Notes: generated from the letters alone by a model not told the origin. A stretch of DNA of 33,652 nt from Bacillota bacterium (GCA_018725565.1 QLUR01000030.1:1-33652), one strand, 5' to 3'; shown: positions 25,357 to 33,216, counted from the stretch's first letter. Numbers and translations: made by a program.

Positions 25357-25506
25357 TTAGCGCATCGTCCCTGTTTGTTTAGGCCGCCATATCCAGAATT
25401 TTTGTGTTGATGCGCCCAGTAACACGTTCTCCGCACTGGTGACAAGGCGACCCTTATCTGTCAACTGGTATTTGCTAGGGGCGACACCGAAAATGTCAAG
25501 TTTCAT
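25357..25506 (-). pseudogene. Possible transposase C-terminal fragment
   Basis: A 49-codon minus-strand frame contains FGVAPSKYQLTDKGRLVTSA, which resembles the C-terminal tail of some DDE transposases (KYxLTxKGRxLxTA). The last 15 residues lose the resemblance. No catalytic residues are present. Assigned on a short motif only. Confidence 0.3.
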
Positions 25507-25607
25507 TTATCACTTTGCATCTCTATATGCATGTAATATCTCTATCTATCGCTCATTATCATTAAATATCGCTATATGAAGTTCTCACCAGGATTGGATA
25601 TAAAATG

Positions 25608-25643
25608 AAAAACTCCATGAGCAAGAAGCAGCACGGAGTTTTA
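25608..25643. repeat. Hairpin upstream of wrbA
   Basis: AAAAACTCC at 25608-25616 pairs with GGAGTTTTA at 25635-25643 over 8-9 bp, 45 nt before wrbA. Without a T-run it is more likely a leader structure or operator than a terminator. Seen directly. Confidence 0.5.
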
Positions 25644-25687
25644 TGTAAGAGTTTCCGAGAAAGTACAAAAAAACAAGGAGGTTCAGC

Positions 25688-26290
25688 ATGACAAGGATTC
25701 TCGTTTTGTATTACAGCATGTATGGCCATATAGAAACCATGGCGAAAGCGGTTGCTGAGGGCGCAAACAGTATCGAAGGCACAGTTGTTTCCATTAAACG
25801 CGTCCCCGAACTGATGCCGGATGATGTGGCACAAAAAGTCGGCGCCAAGCTCGATCAGTCGGCGCCGATCGCAGCGGTGGACGAGTTGCCGAACTACGAC
25901 GCTATTATTTTTGGCACACCCACACGTTTTGGCAACATGTGCGCGCAGATGCGCAACTTTCTTGACAGGACCGGCAGGTTGTGGGCCGATGGAAAACTGA
26001 TTGGCAAAGTGGGGAGTGTGTTTACATCTACGGGCACTCAACACGGCGGGCAGGAAACCACCATCATCTCATTTCATACCACGTTGTTACATCACGGCAT
26101 GATCATTGTCGGAGTTCCGTATTCATGCAAGGAACTCACAAACATGAGTGAGATAACCGGAGGATCACCCTATGGAGCGAGTACTCTTGCTGACAACGAT
26201 GGAAGCCGCCAGCCATCAGAAAACGAGATAAAAATTGCCCGTTTCCAGGGAGCGCACGTAGCACGAGTGACGAAAAAACTGTTCGCCTGA
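25688..26290 (+). CDS. wrbA: NAD(P)H:quinone oxidoreductase, WrbA type
   Basis: Flavodoxin-like FMN enzyme for two-electron reduction of quinones, protecting against redox cycling. At 200 aa it is full length, behind AAGGAGG. FMN-binding motifs are [22 protein letters not shown] and [13 protein letters not shown]; the C-terminal [20 protein letters not shown] is diagnostic for WrbA. It lies between rex and the broken ldh, consistent with a redox locus. Confidence 0.95.
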   Translation: MTRILVLYYSMYGHIETMAKAVAEGANSIEGTVVSIKRVPELMPDDVAQKVGAKLDQSAPIAAVDELPNYDAIIFGTPTRFGNMCAQMRNFLDRTGRLWADGKLIGKVGSVFTSTGTQHGGQETTIISFHTTLLHHGMIIVGVPYSCKELTNMSEITGGSPYGASTLADNDGSRQPSENEIKIARFQGAHVARVTKKLFA

Positions 26291-26423
26291 AAAACAAACA
26301 ATACTCATTGAAGCGGCATGAATATCCCGCAACGAGTGGTATAGGCTAACAAATAGATGCACCGGTTGTAGGTAAATCTGACCAGCAACAAATAAATAAA
26401 TGGCATCTGAGGGAGGTTTGCTG

Positions 26424-26998
26424 TTGTCAAAAATTGTGATTATTGGCGCCGGTTTCGTCGGTTCCACTACCGCCTATGCCTGCATGCTGGGCGGTACAGC
26501 CCAGGAAATTGTGCTCTTCGCCATCTATTAAGCGAGCGCTGCGGCATTGATCCCCGCAATGTCCACGCCTACGTCATCGGGGAACACGGGGATTCGGAGA
26601 TTCCCCTTTGGAGCAGGACCAATATCGGCGGCGTCCCCCTGGCGGAGTTCTGCCATAAGTGCGGCCGCGTTTGCCCCGCGGCAAACCGGGAAGAAATTAG
26701 CCGCATGGTGCGGGAGGCGGCTTATACCATCATTGAGGGGAAGGGTGCAACCTATTACGCCATCGCCCTGGCGCTGCGGCGTATCATGGAGAGCATCCTG
26801 CGCGATGAGCATTCTGTCCTCACCGTCTCCACTTTACTTGAAGACTTTCACGGGATAAGCGATCTTTATCTCAGCCTGCCCTGTGTACTCGGTCGCAGCG
26901 GCGTAAAAGAGATCATTCCCATCACCCTGACAGACGAAGAAAAGGAGCAGTTTATCTGCTCCGCGACTAAAATTAAAAGTTATCTGCCAGCGGGGTAA
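26424..26998 (+). pseudogene. ldh: L-lactate dehydrogenase with large internal deletion
   Basis: The first 35 codons (TTG 26424 behind GGGAGG) encode the start of the NAD-binding domain, SKIVIIGAGFVGSTTAYACM. The frame then meets a stop at 26529. From 26525 the sequence resumes in another frame with the second half: NVHAYVIGEHGDSEIPLWS, containing the active-site His, through to YLPAG at 26998. About 130 residues are missing, including the rest of the Rossmann fold, the substrate-binding Arg loop and the catalytic Asp. The product cannot be functional. The C-terminal half alone (from 26705) is not a believable gene. Confidence 0.88.
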
Positions 26999-27028
26999 AC
27001 GTCGATATCAAATGTACCAAAAACGCTT

Positions 27029-27961
27029 ATGAACTCACTCCATTCCTCGAAGCTTTTGTTACAACCTGGTTTATTGGGAGGGTTAAGGTCCGTGCGAATG
27101 ATGAAAGGGATGTTGCTGGCTCTTGCACCGGCTACCATGGCCTCTCTTTGGTTTTTCAGACTGCCTGCCCTGTGGCTGATTATTGTCAGTGTGATAACTG
27201 CGGTAGTCACAGAGGTGCTTTGGCAGAAAACTTTCAGAAAACCAGTAAAAATCAAAGACTTGAGCGCCGTAGTTACCGGCTTGCTCTTTGGTCTCAGCCT
27301 CTCGCCGTCTGTACCATTATATGTGGCAGCGGCCGGAGCAGCTTTTGCCATTGTCGTGGGGAAACTGATATTTGGAGGATTCGGAAAAAACCTGTTTAAT
27401 CCGGCGCTGTCAGGACGACTGTTTGTCGTTTTGGCTTTTCCTGGCGCGATGCGTCCCTGGCTGGACCCGGTGCAGATGACCACCGCGGCAACCCCGCTGC
27501 AAATTTTCCGGGCGGAAGGGATAACCGCTCCGTTGGCGGCGCTATTTGTCGGCAATGTACCCGGTTCCATCGGTGAAACTTCGGCGCTGGCCTTGCTTAC
27601 CGGCTTTATTTGGCTGGCATATAAAAAATATGCCAACTGGCGGATACCGGCCGCCTGCCTGTCTGCAACAGCCATCATAGCTTTAGTGGCAGGAGACGAT
27701 CCGCTGTTTCACCTTATGTCCGGCAGTCTGCTGCTCGGGGCGCTGTTTATGGCCACTGACCCGGTCACTTCTCCCCGCACCCAGGCTGGCAGCTGGCTGT
27801 TTGGGGTGGCAGTGGGGGCAGGAACCATGGCTATGCGTTTCTGGAGCCCTCTTCCCGAAGGCACCACCTTTGCCATTCTGGCCTGTAACGCAGTTGTGCC
27901 GTTTATCAACCGTTATACCGCCGGTCCTCCGTTTTCATCGCGGGGCAGGCCTGGACGCTGA
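27029..27961 (+). CDS. rnfD: RnfD/NqrB-family membrane subunit (lone)
   Basis: Polytopic subunit of the RnfABCDGE or Nqr type ion-pumping electron-transfer complex, carrying covalent FMN. Length is 310 aa from ATG 27029; a GTG at 27092 with GGGAGG upstream is an alternative start, giving 289 aa. Eight or more hydrophobic segments are visible, with the family segments IKDLSAVVTGLLFGLSLSP, GKNLFNPALSGRLF and LMSGSLLLGALFMATDPVTS. The likely flavinylation site is the Thr in TTAATPLQ. No rnfC, G, E, A or B lies nearby in the window, so it is either an isolated gene or part of a reduced system. Confidence 0.85.
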   Translation: MNSLHSSKLLLQPGLLGGLRSVRMMKGMLLALAPATMASLWFFRLPALWLIIVSVITAVVTEVLWQKTFRKPVKIKDLSAVVTGLLFGLSLSPSVPLYVAAAGAAFAIVVGKLIFGGFGKNLFNPALSGRLFVVLAFPGAMRPWLDPVQMTTAATPLQIFRAEGITAPLAALFVGNVPGSIGETSALALLTGFIWLAYKKYANWRIPAACLSATAIIALVAGDDPLFHLMSGSLLLGALFMATDPVTSPRTQAGSWLFGVAVGAGTMAMRFWSPLPEGTTFAILACNAVVPFINRYTAGPPFSSRGRPGR

Positions 27962-27993
27962 GTATGGCTGCCCGTGCGGCTTGCTCTGAAAGC

Positions 27994-28104
27994 TTAGTCT
28001 TCCTTCTCTGCCAGGTAGTTGACAAGGTCAGCCCTTGCAATAATTCCGACTAGTTTACCCGCTTTATTGACTACCGGAATGCGGTTAACGTTTTTCTTTT
28101 TCAT
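27994..28104 (-). pseudogene. CBS-domain protein C-terminal fragment
   Basis: The minus-strand frame encodes NVNRIPVVNKAGKLVGIIAR and ADLVNYLAEKED, the second half of a CBS domain with its natural stop at 27994. The match ends at about 28104, where a GAPDH fragment begins in the opposite orientation. The rest of the protein is missing. An ORF extending to 28179 is only read-through into the GAPDH antisense. Confidence 0.75.
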
Positions 28105-28107
28105 TGG

Positions 28108-28314
28108 GAGGAATGGGGCGTTGAGGTTGTTATAGAATCCAGCGGAGCGCTTCGTGGACGTTCTAAGGCAGCGGGTCACTGCAGGGCCTGGGCGCAGCGT
28201 GGTATTGTTACCGCCCCTTCCGATGATGCTGATGCAATGCTTACTTTAGGAGTGAATGCAGAAGACTATGATCCTCAGGCCCACGAAATAATTTCGATGG
28301 CATCATGTACTACT
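28108..28314 (+). pseudogene. gap: Glyceraldehyde-3-phosphate dehydrogenase internal fragment
   Basis: The frame encodes WGVEVVIESSGALRGRSKAA, then AWAQRGIVTAPSDDADAML and GVNAEDYDPQAHEIIS with MASCTT. This is the stretch of GAPDH up to the catalytic cysteine motif ASCTT. Homology stops right after it, at about 28314, where the repeated element begins. Both N-terminal NAD-binding and C-terminal parts are absent. Confidence 0.8.
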
Positions 28315-28603
28315 AAAGTGGGTTTCGCCCACAACCCAATCTTAAAAGACGTGACTAACGATCATCTCTCCTTTACAGCATCTCTCTTGATAATAGAAGT
28401 GCAGAGCATAGAAAGGGGAGGACGACACATGGAGGCGTTTTTACAGGTATTCGGCAATAAACGCAAGGGCTGGATTTCTGGCTTTGACCGGTTAGTATTT
28501 ATTGGTATTTAAAGGGATGCTCCGCCCGCTTTTGTTTGCAGCCGGAGCGCAGGCGTTCTTGTCAGCACGTGGCATACTGAACAAAGAGTACAAGGACTGG
28601 ATG
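28315..28603 (+). repeat. Inverted-duplicate element, copy 1
   Basis: Matches 30869-31156 in reverse complement. The two ends share AAAGTGGGYTTCGCCCACAA and, downstream, a 175-nt block (28429-28603) that differs at only three positions. The roughly 80 nt between them is more diverged. The copy is cut at 28603, where transposase-like sequence begins. Confidence 0.9.
28429..28512 (+). CDS. Small ORF in repeat copy 1, 27 codons
   Basis: ATG 28429 behind AGGGGAGG (about 28415) encodes 27 aa, containing FGNKRKGWISGFDRLVFIGI at its end. It is nearly identical to the minus-strand ORF at 30960-31043. Two of three base differences between the copies are synonymous, which hints at protein-coding constraint. 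The gene is not recognised. It may be the 5' part of a longer frame continuing at 28517 in the +1 frame. Confidence 0.45.
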   Translation: MEAFLQVFGNKRKGWISGFDRLVFIGI

Positions 28604-28675
28604 CACTTTCCCCGAGGTGCTTATTCGCGTACAAACCTGGCAAGATGGGGCACGTATTCGCCACTTTGCAGATGA
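28517..28675 (+). pseudogene. Truncated second small ORF of repeat copy 1
   Basis: ATG 28517 begins MLRPLLFAAGAQAFLSARG, then ILNKEYKDWM, identical to the intact ORF in copy 2. After codon 29 the sequence joins unrelated transposase-like DNA and stops at 28673-28675. The native tail seen in copy 2 is lost. Confidence 0.5.
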
Positions 28676-29012
28676 CAACAGCGTTAAACTCTACAACGAA
28701 CAGAATGTATTCCGGGTAGAAACGACCATGAACCGGCCGACCGCTTTAAAGTGCACGGCTATAAGGAAGGTACGGCAGGACGTCCCTAAAGAGCGGCTGC
28801 CCTTGCGCAAAGGGGTTGCAGTGCATGACAAGCGTTATCTGCAGATCATGGCAGAGTCATGCAGGAAACAGGGTATTGAAATATGGGCCTACTACCATGT
28901 TCATCTTATAGCTGTGTCTGATACAAAAGAGGCCCTGGCGGATGCAATCGGTAAAGCACATCGCCGTTATACCTGGTCGGTGAATTCTAGGGGAAAAATA
29001 TCTTTAGCTTAA
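28604..29012 (+). pseudogene. Chimeric transposase remnant
   Basis: A single frame reads FPEVLIRVQTWQDGARIRHF through to a stop at 29012, joining two unrelated pieces. The first (to about 28835) contains HFADDNSVKLYNEQNVFRVE and TTMNRPTALK, similar to a transposase-like family I recall with NSVKxY and RxETTxNxP motifs. The second (from about 28838) contains GIEIWAYYHVHLIAV and KEALADAIGKAHRRYTW, the HUH-type segment of REP-associated tyrosine transposases (IS200-like). Neither part has a full catalytic set. Family naming is from memory. Confidence 0.55.
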
Positions 29013-29141
29013 TATTACCAAACCACTTCGGATTAACGCCTGATTGGATGAACGGCGAATAGTGATAACTTAAAAATTTCTATTGTGTTCTGAAAAAGCC
29101 AATATATTTTTATCGGGGGTGGTAATATTACAAATGTATTC

Positions 29142-29939
29142 GTGATTACCGGCGGGGGAAGTGGAATGGGACTTGCGACTGCCAAGGTTGCAGGCAAGGA
29201 ATATTATCTGATTATATCCGGGAGGACTGGAGGGAAATTGGAATCTGCCTTGGAAGAACTCAGGAGCATGGGCATTGAAGCGGAGGCATTTGTATGTGAT
29301 GTTTCTGAAAGATCATCTGTGGACGAACTGGCAGCGAGAGCTGCTGAAGCTGGGAGAGTCAAATGTGTTATACATGCGGCAGGAATATCTCCTGGTATGG
29401 GCAGCGGCGAATCGGTTATGAAGGTAAACGCACTGGGTACCATAAATATAAATGAAGCTTTCTACCAGGTTATGTCAGAGGGATCTTGCATCGTTAATGT
29501 TTCTTCTATGTCAGCTTATATGGTACCTGAAATTATTTTGCCTAAACGAGCCTACAAACTCAGCAGGATAGATATTAATCAATTTATGAAAAAGATGCTG
29601 AACAGGGTAAATTTATTTCCGAAAAAGTTACGGTCGGGGATAGCATATGTCATATCCAAGCACTTTGTTGCCTGGTACACAAAAACTGAAGCAGTCAGGA
29701 TGGGTGCAAAGGGTATTCGTATTGTCTCCGTGTCGCCAGGTATTTTCAAAACACACATGGGCATACTGGAAAGCGCTGAAGGAGAAAAGTTTATTAAAAC
29801 TTCCGCTATAAAACGATTCGGGAATCCCGAGGAAATAGCTGAATTGTTTGCTTTTATAGCCAGTGATAAGTGTCGCTACCTGACCGGTGAGGATATTATA
29901 TGTGATGGCGGTGTGATAGCATCAAGGATGAAGAAATAA
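29142..29939 (+). CDS. Short-chain dehydrogenase/reductase (SDR)
   Basis: NAD(P)-dependent oxidoreductase. The cofactor motif TGGGSGMG is at residues 3-10 from GTG 29142. Catalytic Ser is in VNVSSMSAY (about 121-122), Tyr169 and Lys173 are in YVISK, followed by SPGIFKTHMG. About 47 residues separate Ser and Tyr, more than the usual 12-13. This indicates the SDR subgroup with an inserted loop (KLSRIDINQFMKKM). GTG 29142 would delete the first half of strand beta-1. An in-frame ATT at 29127 behind GGGGGTGG would restore it (TNVFVITGGG), so the true start is uncertain. Substrate is unknown. Length is 265 aa from GTG. Confidence 0.85.
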   Translation: MITGGGSGMGLATAKVAGKEYYLIISGRTGGKLESALEELRSMGIEAEAFVCDVSERSSVDELAARAAEAGRVKCVIHAAGISPGMGSGESVMKVNALGTININEAFYQVMSEGSCIVNVSSMSAYMVPEIILPKRAYKLSRIDINQFMKKMLNRVNLFPKKLRSGIAYVISKHFVAWYTKTEAVRMGAKGIRIVSVSPGIFKTHMGILESAEGEKFIKTSAIKRFGNPEEIAELFAFIASDKCRYLTGEDIICDGGVIASRMKK

Positions 29940-30684
29940 ATCCGTTTCAAGGGTGATCGGAGGCCGGTTGCACATGATCCAGCTAACCCAGGTGGTGTTC
30001 ATCCGCTCCCCTATGAACCAGGCCGTATATACTTAATCCTGCTGAGGATCTCGATCTCCTTTCCGAAAGCTGTTATGTGCATAATTAAAAGCTCCGACGA
30101 TAACCCGGTGTCCGGAAATATCGTGAGTTAATCGCGGTTCACCTTCTTACACCGCCACGCTTTGCTGTCGGGCGAAGGGATATGGTCATCGAACGTCTGA
30201 CCGCTAAACATGATCATGGATGATCCGAAGACAAAAACAAATCCATTGCTTTGCTCCTATTAATGCAGTTTTATCCATTCGGCAATATCGTCGAATACAG
30301 CTTTTACCACATTGCCCGGCTATTCATATTCTGCGGGGAGGCTGGCTCCTTCGCCGTGAAAGAACAGACGGTTCACATAATTGACGCATGAGTTAAGAAA
30401 AACTTGTCCTCTAAGGATGTAAATGTCAAATCTGAAAAATTTTGTCGCAAAGAGGCAGGCATTCCGCAAATGATTTTTAAAAATATAGGGAAAGGCCAAT
30501 GGTAGCGAGCGTTTGGGTGTGCGGGTAAGGAGAAGCGCAAATTCGAAAATTCTGTCAGACATTTCGATCTATTTGATCTATTGGATCTCTTTGGAGTATA
30601 ACAATATTTAGGGCACAAAAAGGGAAATTCTTATCCTTTGTTGAAGTTAGCTGTTGTGCAAAAGCCGCAAGGGAAGGATTTCCC
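29940..30684. other. Long stretch with no intact gene
   Basis: About 745 nt. The only coding trace is on the minus strand near 30240-30370: LFFHGEGASLPAEYE, stop, then PGNVVKAVFDDIAEWIKLH. This resembles the C-terminus of an alpha/beta hydrolase interrupted by a stop codon. Minus-strand ORFs at 30320-30562 and 30373-30618 run through this area with no recognisable domain and no ribosome site. A direct repeat of GATCTATT/GGATCT occurs near 30565-30590. Confidence 0.4.
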
Positions 30685-30798
30685 ATGACGCAGCGCGCGT
30701 ATCAGTTCATAAAATATGCTAACAAAGTATCCGGTTTAGCGCAAACACATTATCTTTCGTTTCTGACGGAAGAGCAAACCCGCAAGTTCCTTATATAA
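30685..30798 (+). CDS. Small ORF, 37 codons, not recognised
   Basis: ATG 30685 behind GGGAAGGAT encodes 37 aa (TQRAYQFIKYANKVSGLAQ, then LTEEQTRKFLI). Its stop is 7 nt before the 3' end of the minus-strand ORF in repeat copy 2. It may be a fragment of a larger protein. Confidence 0.3.
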   Translation: MTQRAYQFIKYANKVSGLAQTHYLSFLTEEQTRKFLI

Positions 30799-30805
30799 AG
30801 ATATT

Positions 30806-30955
30806 TTAGTGATAAATGTATTTAGCATCGTCGTTAATATGCACAGTTTTAACATGATGGAATATGTACATCCAGTCCTTGTACTCTTTGTTCAGTATGC
30901 CACGTGCTGACAAGAACGCCTGCGCTCCGGCTGCAAACAAAAGCGGGCGGAGCAT
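30806..30955 (-). CDS. Second small ORF of repeat copy 2, intact, 49 codons
   Basis: Minus-strand ATG at 30955 encodes 49 aa: MLRPLLFAAGAQAFLSARG, ILNKEYKDWM, then YIFHHVKTVHINDDAKYIYH. The first 29 residues are identical to the truncated ORF of copy 1. It begins 4 nt after the stop of the 27-codon ORF and in the +1 frame relative to it. The family is not recognised. The His-rich tail is present only here. Confidence 0.5.
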   Translation of the reverse strand: MLRPLLFAAGAQAFLSARGILNKEYKDWMYIFHHVKTVHINDDAKYIYH

Positions 30956-31156
30956 CCCTTTAAATACCAATAAATACTAACCGGTCAAAGCCAGAAATCC
31001 AGCCCTTACGTTTATTGCCGAATAACTGTAAAAATGCCTCCATGTGCCGTCCTCTCCTAAATTTACGCCCTACACTTCATTATAAGGGAGAGTTAGCCAT
31101 AGAGGAGAGATCATTTGTCACGTCGCTAGGATTGGATTGTGGGCGAAGCCCACTTT
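30869..31156 (-). repeat. Inverted-duplicate element, copy 2
   Basis: Reverse-complement match to 28315-28603. It begins at the hairpin GTGGGCTTCGCCCAC (minus strand, from about 31156) and runs through both small ORFs. Sequence identity ends after the GACTGGATG shared with copy 1. The pair encloses about 2.3 kb including the SDR gene. Confidence 0.9.
30960..31043 (-). CDS. First small ORF of repeat copy 2, 27 codons
   Basis: Minus-strand ATG at 31043 behind AGGAGAGGACGGCAC encodes MEAFLQLFGNKRKGWISGF and DRLVFIGI. It differs from copy 1 by one residue (Leu for Val). It ends ATT TAA A GGG ATG: skipping one base would continue it into the next ORF. Confidence 0.45.
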   Translation of the reverse strand: MEAFLQLFGNKRKGWISGFDRLVFIGI

Positions 31157-31215
31157 GGGACCCTGTTTCAGCTTTGTGCGGATTAGCTGTACAGGACTGC
31201 TTGGAGGTAATCTCA

Positions 31216-32478
31216 TTGAAAACAAAAAAATTCTGGATTGTCGTGTCCTTTTCTACAGTAGTTATTATTTTTGCTTGGCTGGCAAGCACACTCTTTGGAG
31301 GATACAATCCGATTTCTCTTAGGCAACTCAACAGGCTTTTTGCCTCGTTAGGATTTTGGTTCTTCTTTTTGCAGTTCGCTCTAAGCTCACGCTTGAAGCT
31401 GATCGAGGCAGGCTTTGGATTAAACAGGATGATTCATTATCATCGTTTGCTTGGCCGAGTGGCTTTAATCTTTTTGCTTCTTCATCCTTTGTTTTTATTT
31501 ATTCATGAAGGTGTACTTAGTCGAGGTTCACTGTTTCGGTTTGCAGGTCTGACCGCGTTGCTGGGGCTGATGCTGACAGCTTTTGTAGCATCCTTTCATA
31601 AAAAGCTGAAGCTATCATATGAACTGTGGCTAAACATTCATAAAGTGAATTATATCTTGTTTCCCGTGGCGCTTATCCATGTTTTTGGCAACGCGCTGCC
31701 AGGGTCATTGCTTTATTATCTATGGGTGATTCTTACCCTTCTGTTTGCTATATTTTTAGTTGCAAAGGCTGCCCGGGAAGTCAATGTTCGCAAAAATCCG
31801 TATAAAGTAGTAAAGGTCCAGCAGGAATCTAAAGATATCTGGAGCCTTTATTTTCAAGGAAAACAATTTGCGTATAAACCAGGACAGTTCATGTATCTGA
31901 GATTGCTGCGGGAGGGAAAACTTTCTTCTTCGCATCCTTTTACCATTTCTTCTAGCCCCACTTGGGAGATGCTCACCGTAACGCCAAAGGAACTGGGAGA
32001 TTTTACAGCCACCATCAAGGATACCAAAGTGGGCGATTTGGCCCTGATTGAAGCGCCGTATGGAGTTTTCAGCTTTCTTAACCATGACTGTGAGAGGCTG
32101 GTTTTTATTGCCGGTGGCATCGGGATAACACCGTTTATGAGCATGCTGCGGTATATTTATGATAATAAAATTGAAAAGCAAGTAACTATTATCTGGGGAA
32201 ATAAAGATGAAGAGGCATTATGTTTTCAAGAAGAGTTAGATAATATGACAAGTGAAATGGGAAATATTATAGTAGTTTACGTAATGTCGGCACAGGAGAG
32301 TTGGCGCGGAGAAAAAGGAAGAATTAGCGCTAAAGTGATTGAGAAATATGTGCCTGACCCAGCGTCGTGTCACTTCTTTATCTGCGGGCCGCCTGCGCTT
32401 AGCTTGGCCGTCATGAAAATACTCCGTGAAAAAAGGGTGCCTGCCGGACGGATGCACCATGAGTTGTTTGAATTCTAA
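31216..32478 (+). CDS. Ferric-reductase-like flavocytochrome with FAD/NAD(P) domain
   Basis: 420-aa membrane electron-transfer protein. The TTG at 31216 follows GGAGGT; the frame extends to 31015 but that part covers the repeat element. About six hydrophobic segments carry two His pairs at heme-ligand spacing, H76/H90 (IHYHRLLG, LLLHPLF) and H142/H155 (NIHKVNY, ALIHVFG). The C-terminal half is ferredoxin-NADP reductase-like: HPFTISSSP (FAD), GGIGITPFMSML (NAD(P)) and ICGPPAL. It probably moves electrons from NAD(P)H through FAD and heme across the membrane; the acceptor is unknown. It stands alone. Confidence 0.88.
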   Translation: MKTKKFWIVVSFSTVVIIFAWLASTLFGGYNPISLRQLNRLFASLGFWFFFLQFALSSRLKLIEAGFGLNRMIHYHRLLGRVALIFLLLHPLFLFIHEGVLSRGSLFRFAGLTALLGLMLTAFVASFHKKLKLSYELWLNIHKVNYILFPVALIHVFGNALPGSLLYYLWVILTLLFAIFLVAKAAREVNVRKNPYKVVKVQQESKDIWSLYFQGKQFAYKPGQFMYLRLLREGKLSSSHPFTISSSPTWEMLTVTPKELGDFTATIKDTKVGDLALIEAPYGVFSFLNHDCERLVFIAGGIGITPFMSMLRYIYDNKIEKQVTIIWGNKDEEALCFQEELDNMTSEMGNIIVVYVMSAQESWRGEKGRISAKVIEKYVPDPASCHFFICGPPALSLAVMKILREKRVPAGRMHHELFEF

Positions 32479-32499
32479 AAGTGATTCCACGTATAGGGC

Positions 32500-32603
32500 G
32501 GAAAGGCTGGTGGGGAGCATTGCCTATGGTGGCCGTTGCCGGAAAAAATTAAAGGGAGTTGATGCCAGTGAAGAAGTTGATTTTGAAAATGATGGAACAA
32601 TGA
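32500..32603 (+). pseudogene. Leader plus aborted ORF resembling the start of the exported-protein gene
   Basis: The sequence from about 32502 to 32579 closely resembles the leader of the 12777 gene, sharing GTTGCCGGAAAAAAT, GGAGTTGAT and CCAGTGAAGAAG. GTG 32568 starts VKKLILKMMEQ and stops after 11 codons at 32601-32603. It looks like a vestige of a paralog with only leader and start remaining. The rest of the gap to 32766 has no recognised gene. Confidence 0.55.
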
Positions 32604-32769
32604 ATCACTCCATGATTGTAACGCGCAAAACCGCTTCAGAGATTTACCTTACTTATCGATCAAGAAACACCTTAAACCGAAGTTTTGCCAGCCTCAGCTT
32701 AGAGTCCCCAATTGCAAGATGGTTCCCGCACTTGGTTCTCTCACAATTTTAGCGGAGGCGTAGCAATTG

Positions 32770-33216
32770 ATGGATGGATACCAGCCAACACGGGTTGTGG
32801 CAGGAATAATAGTACTTTTGCTGATCGCAGCCGTCATAGCTGTCGTGTACATGCGGTACGACTTGCCGTTCCGGGATCCGTCTCCCGGAAAAGCCGCCGC
32901 GCAGTCTTACGTATTTGAGTTTCTGGCTGCTCTTAACACCAACGATCCCATACTGCTAGGCGAGGTGACGGGGAGACCGTCAGACGCGCCAGATATTAAA
33001 GACGCGCTTCGGCTTTTTGGCGGACGCCACCTCACTGATATTAAAATAGAAATAGTGCAAGACTTTCAAAATCATTACCAGGTATGGATTACGGCCCGGG
33101 CCGGTGACGGATCTGTGATCAGGATGTACCAAGTAGTTGGCTGGGATGGGGAGCGCTGGATCATGGGGCCACTGTACACCGGTACTCCCCCGCCCAAACG
33201 TCCCAATACCAATTAA
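32770..33216 (+). CDS. Membrane-anchored protein of unknown function
   Basis: 148 aa from ATG 32770 behind GGAGGCG. One N-terminal hydrophobic anchor (VVAGIIVLLLIAAVIAVVYM) is followed by an extracytoplasmic domain of about 110 residues. Its pattern (AAAQSYVFEFLAALNTNDP early, then YQVWITARAGDGSV, YQVVGWDGERWIMGPL) resembles NTF2-like/DUF4878-type folds. That match is suggestive only. It is intact and may be the last whole gene in the window. Confidence 0.65.
   Translation: MDGYQPTRVVAGIIVLLLIAAVIAVVYMRYDLPFRDPSPGKAAAQSYVFEFLAALNTNDPILLGEVTGRPSDAPDIKDALRLFGGRHLTDIKIEIVQDFQNHYQVWITARAGDGSVIRMYQVVGWDGERWIMGPLYTGTPPPKRPNTN

Noticed and set aside
26705-26998. Stand-alone small protein
   Set aside because: It is the C-terminal half of the deleted lactate dehydrogenase gene, starting at an internal GTG.
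28237-28512. Single 91-codon gene
   Set aside because: It is a read-through of a GAPDH fragment into the repeated element; the two halves have different origins.
30320-30618. Two overlapping minus-strand ORFs
   Set aside because: There is no ribosome site and no conserved domain; only a short alpha/beta-hydrolase-like tail with a stop is visible.
32500-32570. Cyclic-di-GMP (GEMM) riboswitch
   Set aside because: The GAAAGG and GGC segments look superficially similar, but the conserved GGGACGCAAAGCC core is not present.
32426-32752. ORF overlapping the flavocytochrome gene end
   Set aside because: It begins inside a conserved gene in another frame and covers the duplicated leader; composition is not protein-like.
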